Shown here: piece after piece, positions 33,842 to 42,018 of the stretch | Numbering within the stretch: the stretch's first letter is position 1 | Layout of the letters: each line of letters starts with the position of its first letter | From: UJ101 sp965262705 | GTDB lineage: Bacteria; Bacteroidota; Bacteroidia; Flavobacteriales; UJ101 | Direction: 5' to 3' | Length of the DNA: 64,000 nucleotides | NCBI GenBank assembly: GCA_965262705.1 | Contig: OZ253556.1 | Location: 2,232,001-2,296,000 of the forward strand | Position numbers and translations under genes: made by a program | The notes under the pieces: generated by a model | The model's input: the letters and a program-made list of their open reading frames with translations, nothing else | What the model was told of the DNA's origin: nothing | Database searches by the model: none

Positions 33842-34450
33842 CTAAAATCTTAATTTTAATCCTACACCCATTCGAGATCTTTTTATAAAATAATTACCAG
33901 GTATAATGACCGGCGCAAAACTCAGCCTCAAGTCAGGGTCTTTCCTCAAGGGCTTCAAATGAGCATCTACTATGGCATCTACCACATTCAATACATAAAC
34001 TAATGCCGTTAATAAAACCGCATAATCTCGATAACGCTGCCGATTATCCATATTTCTCGCTAAGGTTTCTGCGGTGATATTCAATCCATTATACATAAAA
34101 TCTGGGTCATTCAGTTTATTAATATAACCATTCCTAAGTTTTCGATATTGCTTGTTATAGTAGCCGATAAATCCAATCCCCGTACCGATAAGTGACCATA
34201 CAGCAGCAGTTTTTATATATCTTTTATTATAAATTTGTCCCAAGCCAGGGAATACCGCAGAATATAAAGCAGCTTTTTGTGGTGAATGGAGTGAATCAGT
34301 AATATTTTCTATCGATTTATCTAAACGAATCGTATCTTCACTTGCTAAAACTAATGTCTTTTTTACCTTCGATTCTTTTTGTCTGGAGACTTGTGAGAAT
34401 GAAACCAAAAAAAGAAAAAAGAAACAAAAAGTGCTTATTTCTTTTATCAT
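33842..34450 (-). CDS. DUF5683 family predicted membrane protein
   Basis: A 202-residue protein with a signal-like N-terminus, the AALYSAVFPGLGQIYNKRYIKTA motif characteristic of DUF5683, a membrane helix (WSLIGTGIGFIGYYN) and a further hydrophobic segment (LLTALVYVLNVVDAIVDAHL). It is conserved between parB and dapB in flavobacteria; function unknown. It overlaps the parB stop by 4 bp. Confidence 0.85.
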   Translation of the reverse strand: MIKEISTFCFFFLFLVSFSQVSRQKESKVKKTLVLASEDTIRLDKSIENITDSLHSPQKAALYSAVFPGLGQIYNKRYIKTAAVWSLIGTGIGFIGYYNKQYRKLRNGYINKLNDPDFMYNGLNITAETLARNMDNRQRYRDYAVLLTALVYVLNVVDAIVDAHLKPLRKDPDLRLSFAPVIIPGNYFIKRSRMGVGLKLRF

Positions 34451-35319
34451 TTTATTCGTTTTTTGATGCGCTCAAAATCTTCATCGCTATCAAATGCTAT
34501 CGTAATTTTACCCTTTCCCGATGTATTTCGGCTAATAACAACATTTGTTTGAAAATAATCAGAAAAATCTTTCATAGTTTTCTTATAAAAAACGGGGAGC
34601 TCATGGTTTTTATTCGTCATATTTTTTCCTTCTTTAAAATGCCTGGCGAGTTCTTCCGTTTGGCGAACAGATAAATCGTTCTTAATAATTTTTTCATACA
34701 ACGCAAGTTGAGTTACAGAATTTTTTAATCCAATCAGTGCACGACCATGCCCCATGGAAATCATCTTATCCCGAATACCTGTTTGCACAATAGGGTCTAA
34801 TTTTAACAATCGAAGATAATTGGTAATCGTTGTTCGTTTCTTACCTACTCTTTTACTCATTTCATCCTGGGTCAGTTTTATTTCGTCTATCATGCGCTGA
34901 TAAGACAAGGCAATTTCAATAGCATCTAAATCCTCACGCTGTATATTTTCGACTAATGCCATTTCAAGCATTTCTCTGTCATTTGCCAAACGAACATAAG
35001 ACGGAATGGTTTTCAGTCCAGCCAATTTAGCAGCTTTAAAACGCCTTTCACCGGATACTAATTGAAACTTAGTTCCATTCTTACGAACCGTAATGGGTTG
35101 AATAACCCCTAATTCAGCGATAGACGATGCCAATTCCTCAAGTGCAGAAAGCTCAAACTGCGTGCGAGGTTGAAAAGGATTTACCTCAATGCTTGAGAGT
35201 TTAATCTCAATAATATGCCCAATCACCTGCTCTGCATTCTTATCCTGTGCCGTATTCAAGTCATAATTGTCAGATAATAGTGCAGATAAACCTCTACCTA
35301 ATGCTCTTTTTTTAGCCAT
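34447..35319 (-). CDS. parB: Chromosome-partitioning protein ParB
   Basis: A 290-residue ParB/Spo0J-family CTPase and parS-binding protein. The N-terminal domain contains PFQPRTQFE, VIQPITVRK, VSGERRFKAAKLAGL and VENIQREDLDAIEIA; the central helix-turn-helix contains LTQDEMSKRVGKKRTTITNYLRLL and MGHGRALIGL; a C-terminal dimerisation region follows. It overlaps parA by 8 bp. The presence of parAB suggests the origin-proximal half of the chromosome, but no parS site was identified. Confidence 0.96.
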   Translation of the reverse strand: MAKKRALGRGLSALLSDNYDLNTAQDKNAEQVIGHIIEIKLSSIEVNPFQPRTQFELSALEELASSIAELGVIQPITVRKNGTKFQLVSGERRFKAAKLAGLKTIPSYVRLANDREMLEMALVENIQREDLDAIEIALSYQRMIDEIKLTQDEMSKRVGKKRTTITNYLRLLKLDPIVQTGIRDKMISMGHGRALIGLKNSVTQLALYEKIIKNDLSVRQTEELARHFKEGKNMTNKNHELPVFYKKTMKDFSDYFQTNVVISRNTSGKGKITIAFDSDEDFERIKKRIK

Positions 35320-36091
35320 CTATTTTATCTTTATTCCTTTCTAAGAATTCGTTTGCCAAATTTAGATAATTAACCGCTCCTTTGCTACTGGCGTCATATT
35401 GAATAATTGATTTACCAAAACTCGGTGCTTCACTTAGGCGCACATTTCGCTGAATAATCGTATTAAAAACCATTTCAGGAAAATAATTTTTTACTTCTTC
35501 CACTACCTGATTAGAAAGACGTAAACGCGAATCATACATAGTCAGCAATAATCCTTCAATATTCAGTTGAGGATTATGTATTTTTTGTATGCTTTTAATA
35601 GTATTCAATAATTTTCGGAGCCCCTCTAAAGCATAATACTCGCACTGAATAGGGATAATAACCGAATCTGAAGCAGTTAGCGCATTTAAGGTGATAAGCC
35701 CGAGTGAAGGGGCGCAATCAATCAAAATATAATCATATTGTCCTTTAACTCCCTTCAAAGCTTTTTGCAACATATATTCCCTATGGATATTATCTACCAA
35801 TTCAATTTCAATCGCTACCAAATCCAAATGAGCACCTATTAAATCTACATTAGGAGAACTGGTTTTAACAATTACTTCTGAGGCGTCTTTAGTATGTTCT
35901 AAAATTTCATAAGTTCCTTTTTCAATTGAACCTAAATCAATACCTAAGCCCGAAGTCGCATTTGCTTGGGGGTCTGCATCAATTAACAGCACTTTTTTTT
36001 CTAATACCCCCAAAGATGCTGCCAAATTAATCGTAGTAGTAGTTTTTCCTACTCCTCCTTTTTGATTAGCTATTGCGATTACCTTTCCCAT
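35312..36091 (-). CDS. parA: Chromosome-partitioning ATPase ParA
   Basis: A 259-residue Soj/ParA ATPase. It shows the deviant Walker A KGGVGKTTTTINLA, DADPQANATSGLG, IDCAPSLGLITLNAL and MYDSRLRLSNQV motifs. It moves ParB-parS complexes over the nucleoid. First gene of the parA-parB-DUF5683-dapB operon; ATG start. Confidence 0.96.
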   Translation of the reverse strand: MGKVIAIANQKGGVGKTTTTINLAASLGVLEKKVLLIDADPQANATSGLGIDLGSIEKGTYEILEHTKDASEVIVKTSSPNVDLIGAHLDLVAIEIELVDNIHREYMLQKALKGVKGQYDYILIDCAPSLGLITLNALTASDSVIIPIQCEYYALEGLRKLLNTIKSIQKIHNPQLNIEGLLLTMYDSRLRLSNQVVEEVKNYFPEMVFNTIIQRNVRLSEAPSFGKSIIQYDASSKGAVNYLNLANEFLERNKDKIDG

Positions 36092-36212
36092 AAAACAGCA
36101 AAAAAATCGGTGTAAAAATACAATTTTATTTTATGCCTCTTAAATAAATAGTCGTCCTTTATCAAAACCATCTTATAACGCCCCATTATTTTATCATACG
36201 AAATATTGCCAA

Positions 36213-36333
36213 GAGACCAAGGTTGCTCCGGTATTTGATTTTTATAGGGCGCTGCATTTTATTAGCTTACGCTGACTTGCAGTTGTTAGCGTGTATTTCG
36301 ACAAACTCAATACAAGCTTTTTGCAACGGTCTC
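36213..36333 (+). repeat. Family A dispersed repeat
   Basis: 121 bp with left end GAGACCAAGGTTGCTCC (the terminal GTTGCA part is missing) and intact right end CTTTTTGCAACGGTCTC. It includes ACGCTGACTTGCAGTT and CTCAATACAAG. It is the main content of the 36092-36476 gap, besides a promoter-like motif and a second GAGACCTTT fragment near 36410. Confidence 0.8.
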
Positions 36334-36363
36334 AATTTATTTTTAGAATTTGAAAAAAATAAT

Positions 36364-36371
36364 TAAATTTG
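36364..36371 (+). promoter_or_regulatory. Putative -7 promoter motif of S9 peptidase gene
   Basis: TAAATTTG (TAnnTTTG type), 105 bp before the start codon. No well-spaced -33 element. Confidence 0.3.
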
Positions 36372-36476
36372 TTGCCATTAAAGTTATATCAGACGTAAAT
36401 AATTAAACTGAGACCTTTATAAGAAAATGGCGAGGATAAATTAATTTTATTCTTATTAATTAAAAAAATAATAAAA

Positions 36477-38750
36477 ATGAAAAGTAAAATTTTTAGCATT
36501 TTTGCTATAATAATAGCAACAACTATGATGATAAAGGCACAAAGCGTGGTGGGCGATTGGAAAGGCTCACTTGACATAAAAGGAATGAAAATGGAAATCA
36601 TTTTTCATATTACCGAATCTAATAGCGATTATAATACTACTATGGATATTCCCATGCAAAAAGCAACTGGAATTCCATTAGAGAAAACAGCATTCGAAGA
36701 CCATAAGCTATCTTTCAGTGCTTCAAAAATGCAACTCTCCTATGAAGGATTGTTAGCAAGCAATAGCATCAAAGGAACGTTTACGCAAATGGGGCAAAAA
36801 TTTCCCTTGACTTTGGAAAAATTTAAAAGCAAACTACCTGGAAACAATGACCTACCCTCGTCTAACGAACAATTAGGATCTCTGGCGGCTTATGATAAAG
36901 GTAATTTTAAATATAAAGTGGCAGACTATTTTGCAAAGCCTAAAGCATCTTATTTCAGAATTTCTCCTAATGGTAAATACCTATCTTATAGAGAAAAAGA
37001 TGAAAAAGGTAAAAGACATGTTTACATAAAGGATATCGCTACAGGTAAGGTGAAAAGAGCTATTGAAGAAAAAAAAGAACTGATAAGAGGATATGGCTGG
37101 ATTAATGATGACCGATTGTTTTTTGCCAAAGATAGCGGAGGCGATGAAAACTATCATATCTATGCTGCCGATATTGATGGAAGCAATACCAAAGACCTTA
37201 CGCCTTTCAAAGGAGTAAAAGCGAATATTACTAATATTTTAAAAGACCAAAAGGATTATATTATCATTTCAATGAACAAAAATAATCCACAAGTTTTTGA
37301 GCCTTACAAATTAAATGTAGTTACCGGAGAACTAAAGCAACTTTTTGAAAACAAGGATATAAAAAACCCCATACAGGGCTTTCTTTTTGACAAAGATGGA
37401 GAACTTAGAGGCTATTCAAAATTGGTAAATGGCATAAAAAATGAATTATACTATAAGAACTTAGAGACGGGAAATTTTAATTTAATAAAGAAAACGAATT
37501 GGAAAGATACTTTTGATATTATTGGGTTTAATTATAACACTTCCAACCCAAATGATGCCTATGTTGCTACGAATTTGGATAGTGATAAAGCAAGAATCGT
37601 TCTTTATGATTTGAAAAACAACAAACCTATCAAAGAAGTTTTCTCTAATCCTGATTATGACGCTACTGGCATGAGTCGTTCTAGAAAAAGAAATTATGAA
37701 ATAGATTATTTCAGTTATGACGGAGAAAAATATCAAGTTATTCCCGTCAGTAAGACGTATAAAAAGTTGCATAAGAAAATGCAAAAAGCATTTAAAGGAA
37801 AAGAATTTTACGTCGTGGACTATGATGATAACGAAGACACATATCTCATCGTTACACAGAGCGATAAACTATACGGAACGTATTATCAATATGATACGAA
37901 AACTGATAAATTCACTCTACTTTATGATTTAATGCCGCAACTTAAAGAAAAGGATATGGCAGAGATGCGCCCCATTACGTTTACATCACGAGATGGATTG
38001 ACCCTTCACGGCTATATCACCTTGCCAAAAGCAGCTTTAGCAGGCAAAAAAGTACCGCTGATTGTGAACCCGCATGGAGGTCCGCAGGGTGTAAGAGATT
38101 CCTGGGGCTTTAACCCAGAAGCACAGCTTTTTGCGAGCAGAGGGTATGCCACTTTGCAGGTAAACTTTAGGATTTCAGGCGGATATGGCAAAAAATTCTT
38201 AAAAGCAGGGTTTAAGCAAGTGGGAAGAAAAGCGATGGACGATGTAGAAGATGGTATAAAATATTGTATAGGAAAAGGTTGGGTAGATAAAGATAAAATC
38301 GCTATTTACGGTGCTAGTCATGGAGGCTATGCTGTTTTGATGGGATTGATTAAAACTCCTAACTTGTATGCTTGTGGTGTTGACTATGTAGGCGTTTCAA
38401 ATATTTTTACTCTCTTTAATTCCATTCCCGAATATTGGAAACCTTACAAAGAGCAACTAAAAGAAATATGGTATGATTTAGATGATCCTGAAGAATCAAA
38501 AATTGCAAAAGCGTTATCTCCCGTATATCAAGCCGATAAAATACAAAAACCTTTATTCGTCGTACAAGGAGCAAATGACCCTCGTGTAAATATTGATGAA
38601 TCAGACCAAATCGTATCCGCACTCAGAACACGAGGTTTTGAAGTGCCTTATATGGTTAAATATAATGAAGGGCATGGATTCAATAGAGAAGAGAACCGCT
38701 TGGAACTATATAAATATATGCTAGGGTTTTTAGCTAAATATCTTAAATAA
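36477..38750 (+). CDS. Exported S9 family (prolyl oligopeptidase/DPP-type) serine peptidase
   Basis: A 757-residue protein with a signal peptide (IFSIFAIIIATTMMIKAQ). A lipocalin-like N-terminal module (about 23-115, VGDWKGSLDI...) precedes a beta-propeller-like region and a C-terminal alpha/beta-hydrolase. The catalytic triad is Ser614 (GASHGGY), Asp701 (GANDPRV) and His733 (NEGHGF). Such enzymes cleave short peptides in the periplasm. Specificity for Pro or Ala cannot be told from sequence. Monocistronic; a hairpin follows the stop. Confidence 0.93.
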   Translation: MKSKIFSIFAIIIATTMMIKAQSVVGDWKGSLDIKGMKMEIIFHITESNSDYNTTMDIPMQKATGIPLEKTAFEDHKLSFSASKMQLSYEGLLASNSIKGTFTQMGQKFPLTLEKFKSKLPGNNDLPSSNEQLGSLAAYDKGNFKYKVADYFAKPKASYFRISPNGKYLSYREKDEKGKRHVYIKDIATGKVKRAIEEKKELIRGYGWINDDRLFFAKDSGGDENYHIYAADIDGSNTKDLTPFKGVKANITNILKDQKDYIIISMNKNNPQVFEPYKLNVVTGELKQLFENKDIKNPIQGFLFDKDGELRGYSKLVNGIKNELYYKNLETGNFNLIKKTNWKDTFDIIGFNYNTSNPNDAYVATNLDSDKARIVLYDLKNNKPIKEVFSNPDYDATGMSRSRKRNYEIDYFSYDGEKYQVIPVSKTYKKLHKKMQKAFKGKEFYVVDYDDNEDTYLIVTQSDKLYGTYYQYDTKTDKFTLLYDLMPQLKEKDMAEMRPITFTSRDGLTLHGYITLPKAALAGKKVPLIVNPHGGPQGVRDSWGFNPEAQLFASRGYATLQVNFRISGGYGKKFLKAGFKQVGRKAMDDVEDGIKYCIGKGWVDKDKIAIYGASHGGYAVLMGLIKTPNLYACGVDYVGVSNIFTLFNSIPEYWKPYKEQLKEIWYDLDDPEESKIAKALSPVYQADKIQKPLFVVQGANDPRVNIDESDQIVSALRTRGFEVPYMVKYNEGHGFNREENRLELYKYMLGFLAKYLK

Positions 38751-38772
38751 TAATTTCCATGATAGTTTTTCA

Positions 38773-38810
38773 AGCAGTATTTATAAAATATTGCCTGTTT
38801 TCTTTTCTGA
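38773..38810 (+). terminator. Probable intrinsic terminator after S9 peptidase
   Basis: A hairpin GCAGTATTT-ATA-AAATATTGC (one G-T pair) followed by a T-rich run (CTGTTTTCTTTTCTG), 22 bp after the stop codon. Confidence 0.5.
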
Positions 38811-38860
38811 TTTTAATGTAAAATCTTAATTTTGATATAAAAAATTAAATGTAAAATTCA

Positions 38861-39364
38861 ATGAAAGAATTATCCGAAAAATCGTATTTACAGCCTTTGA
38901 TAGCACAAGTAAAGCAATATTTAAAAAAAAATAAAAAACTATATAATTTTCGTAAACAATTAATCAATTATTCAATAGATATCAACGCTTTTGAATCACA
39001 ACTCTTACAAGTAAAATATAACGATGGCCAGGACTATTCCCGTATAAAAATATATGAATCAGAAGAATTTGAAATGATATTGTTTTACTGGCCCTCTGGT
39101 TATGAAAGTAAAATACACAGCCATCCCTCAAAAGGCTGCTTATTAAATGTATTAGGGGGCGAATTGACTGAACTACGTTTTCAGATTGCTAAGCAACCGC
39201 TGGAATATTTGTCTGAGTTGCCGCTTAAAACAGACAACGTATATTATATTGATGACAGTTTAGGCTATTATCATAAGATATGCAACAGAACACAACATCC
39301 AGCAATTAGTTTTCACATATATGCCCCCGGCGGTCAAGCACCGGAAAACTTTATCATAGAATAA
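38861..39364 (+). CDS. Cysteine dioxygenase-like cupin protein
   Basis: A 167-residue cupin of the cysteine dioxygenase type. The predicted iron ligands are His86 and His88 (KIHSHPSKGC) and His138 (GYYHKI). Cys93 sits where the Cys-Tyr cofactor cysteine lies in mammalian enzymes. VLGGELTELRF and AISFHIYAPGG are typical. The expected reaction is oxidation of cysteine to cysteine sulfinate; related thiol dioxygenases use other thiols, so the substrate is not certain. Stands alone. Confidence 0.82.
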   Translation: MKELSEKSYLQPLIAQVKQYLKKNKKLYNFRKQLINYSIDINAFESQLLQVKYNDGQDYSRIKIYESEEFEMILFYWPSGYESKIHSHPSKGCLLNVLGGELTELRFQIAKQPLEYLSELPLKTDNVYYIDDSLGYYHKICNRTQHPAISFHIYAPGGQAPENFIIE

Positions 39365-39460
39365 ACGTTCATTCTATTTCAATAGCTAATAATTGAATTT
39401 TAAATTTTTTTGAAAAGAAACTCTTGTTATCTCAATAAGGAAGTTAAATTTTTGATATAT

Positions 39461-39529
39461 TTAACTGGTGCTGACTTGCAGTTTCTTGATTTTAGTATTT
39501 ATCGCTAAATGGCTTTTTGCAACAATCTC
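39461..39529 (+). repeat. Family A fragment
   Basis: Contains GGTGCTGACTTGCAGTTTC and the right end GGCTTTTTGCAACAATCTC. It lies between the cysteine dioxygenase-like gene and the restriction gene remnant. Confidence 0.65.
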
Positions 39530-39562
39530 GGTGTAATGAACAAAATTTAATCTGGCAGACAG

Positions 39563-40464
39563 TTAACTAATTATTCTCTCTAATTTTTTATCTAAATCTT
39601 CATTAAGTTTTTTATGAGGAATATTTAGTGCTTTTAGCACTTTGCTAAAACGCTTATAGCCTTTCTCATCTCTTAATTCTACCCACTCAATTTTTAAACA
39701 TTCTAATTGACTTTTGTTTTGATCGGAAAGTTTGTCTGCTATGAAAACTTTGCTGTCTCGTGCAATTACAACATCAGCACTTTCAGGATTCCCTTTACCC
39801 ATTAATTTTACTTCACATTTATACGCATTGTCATCTTGGTGTAAAAAGAAATCAACTTCACGATTGAAAGTTCCTTTTTTAACTCGCTTTGCTCTAGGTT
39901 TAATCGAATAATTTTCTTTAGGTACCTCAAATAACTTACAGAGCGTTACCATTAAAGGTCCTTCAGTTTGTTTACCTGCCGTACTCCAAAAGCCACCGCG
40001 TAGAGCTGCTCGTTTTACGGCTAATGTGTTGATTACAATTAGACTTTCATTTATATTTAGGTCAACACTTACTTTATTAAACTTTATAGTTAGGCTTAAA
40101 TCAATATTTTCTTCAATTTTCGTGAGTTTATCTATGGCGTCTAAAGTGCATCATAATGTTTATAAGAAGCATCAATAACCACTTGCTGAGTTCCTGAATT
40201 ATACATATTGGTAATCGTTTTCTTATTAAGTCCCGAGTGAATAGCAATCTCATCAGGAGATAAATTTACATTTAACATTTCCTTTTTGTACCAATCAGTT
40301 GATATATCTTCATTTTTGATTTTGGCAAAGGCTACCTTTTTGAAAAATGCTATAGCAAATTGTAAAAATTCAGCATTAATCAATGTTACGATCTCAACTC
40401 TATAGTCATTGCCCTTAATCAGCTTTCGAATAATATTTTTTGTTACTTCTTCATTTAACGTCAT
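39563..40464 (-). pseudogene. Type II restriction endonuclease (CfrBI-like), frameshifted
   Basis: Two consecutive minus-strand frames make one protein. The N-terminal part (40464-40141) ends SYKHYDAL-stop; the C-terminal part continues in another frame from about 40136 (DAIDKLTKIEENIDLSL, RAALRGGFWSTAGKQTEGPLM, VTLCKLFEVP) to 39563. Adding one T in the TTT run near 40142 would join them as ...YDALLDAIDKL, so a single-base deletion explains the break. The RGGFWSTAGKQTE and REVDFF...YKCEVKLMGKG (a PD-ExK-like pattern) regions recall CfrBI-family nucleases; that name is from memory. It overlaps the methyltransferase gene by 14 bp. It may be non-functional or a sequencing error. Confidence 0.75.
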
Positions 40465-41842
40465 TGGCTAAGATTTGAAATTCGTTAAGTTCTAAAAACG
40501 TTGTTTCCAGCTCGTCAAAAAGTAGTTTAGATTTTTTGGTTGATTTCATATAATTGAAATAATCTCTATTTAATTCCGCTAGAAAAAACAGTCTGTTTAA
40601 CGCGTTAGCAGTTCTTCCAAAAGTTCCACTGCCGGCAAACGGATCAAAAACTAAATCTCCTTCAAAGGAATAATATTGGATAACCTTTTTACATAGTTCA
40701 GTAGGGAATACTGCTGAATGATTTTTACTATATACAGGATCTATTCTCCAAACATTTGTACTTTCATAAGAATCGTGTACCCTACTTTTTTCAATTATTT
40801 CTTTAGAATATTGTCGCATATTCCAATCCAACAATTTCGTAGTTTTCTTTCGATAAACCATGATCATTTCTGTAACGGTATTAGGCTTATAGCCCAAAGG
40901 TTTACGATGTTGCTGAAATCCACCCACTCGATTTTTAACACTCGCGTCAGGTTTTAACCATATAATGTCGTCAATATATTCCCACCCTATTTTTACGATG
41001 TAATGGTGCAAATCATAAGGAATCGGATAACGTTTGCTGGAATGCTTTCTACTAACTCTTGGAAGAATAATTGGGGAAGTATTGATTAATAAAAATCTTC
41101 CCTCTTTAGTTATTCTGTAAGTTGCCTGGAATACTTCTTCTAAAAATTTGAGATAATCTTTATAGCTTGGATAAATTGAATAGTCTCGTGCATTGTAATA
41201 GGGTGGTGAAGTAAAAGTTAGATGAACACTTTCATCAGGTACTGATTTAAGAATCTCTCTAACATCACCATGGACAATGGTATTTTTTAAGAAGTTAAAG
41301 GTTTCTGTATGGTGCAAATTACTATTGACTTTCAAATGAGAGAAAAACTCCCTTTCAATTACTGCCTGAACCATCTCATTCTTATGATTTCTGAGTTCTT
41401 TAAGTCTCTTAATTACCTTTTCGTCATTTTTAAAAATAAGCAAGGCTCTTATCGCTTGACAAACTATTTTTGGATCATTGTCTTGCAGTATTTTAAAAAG
41501 AATGGGTTGGGCGTTCTTATTTTTTTGCCTTCCGATAGAAGATATAATTTCTCTTCTTATTTCAGTTTTTGTCTCTGCATATAACAGATCTTTAAGTTGA
41601 TTTATTTCGCCGTTAAGTTTTAGCTTGCCAATATTTTTAATCGCCGCTAATCTTATTTTTGGGTTTTCGTGTGTAGAATAATCAAATAACCAATAACCTT
41701 TAAAACTTCTCGGTAAATAGCCCAGACTGTTAAGAATAAAAAATACTTTAGAGTTATCATATTTGAAGTGAGATACAAATTCAAGAAGAGCATCCTCGCC
41801 GCTTTTTTTTACTTGTTGTACAACTTCCTTCGTTAGTTTCAT
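40451..41842 (-). CDS. Beta-class DNA methyltransferase (probable N4-cytosine) with N-terminal HEAT repeats
   Basis: A 463-residue protein. Residues about 30-170 form HEAT-like helical repeats (PKIRLAAIKNIGKLK; EIRREIISSIGRQKN; PKIVCQAIRALLIF). The methyltransferase follows, with catalytic motif IV TSPPYY (211-216) before the SAM-binding motif I FDPFAGSGT (399-407), the beta-class order; SPPY favours N4-cytosine methylation. It overlaps a frameshifted restriction gene and should protect its sites. The recognition sequence is not deducible. If the nuclease is dead this is now a solitary methyltransferase. Confidence 0.88.
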   Translation of the reverse strand: MKLTKEVVQQVKKSGEDALLEFVSHFKYDNSKVFFILNSLGYLPRSFKGYWLFDYSTHENPKIRLAAIKNIGKLKLNGEINQLKDLLYAETKTEIRREIISSIGRQKNKNAQPILFKILQDNDPKIVCQAIRALLIFKNDEKVIKRLKELRNHKNEMVQAVIEREFFSHLKVNSNLHHTETFNFLKNTIVHGDVREILKSVPDESVHLTFTSPPYYNARDYSIYPSYKDYLKFLEEVFQATYRITKEGRFLLINTSPIILPRVSRKHSSKRYPIPYDLHHYIVKIGWEYIDDIIWLKPDASVKNRVGGFQQHRKPLGYKPNTVTEMIMVYRKKTTKLLDWNMRQYSKEIIEKSRVHDSYESTNVWRIDPVYSKNHSAVFPTELCKKVIQYYSFEGDLVFDPFAGSGTFGRTANALNRLFFLAELNRDYFNYMKSTKKSKLLFDELETTFLELNEFQILANDVK

Positions 41843-42018
41843 TTATTAAAATATAGTACGTACAAATCTATGTATTTTTTGCTTAGAATCAATAAATAAC
41901 CTCATTATTTTAAGCTAATCTCCTTCTTATACCATAGATTATTAAACGAAAGATCGAATAGCGTTTAAATGATTTTTTAGACGTTTTTGATGAAGATGTT
42001 TTATTTGTTAAAAATCGG

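Noticed and set aside
40718..40957. Frame antisense to the methyltransferase
   Set aside because: Overlaps a well-supported gene on the other strand and has no independent features.
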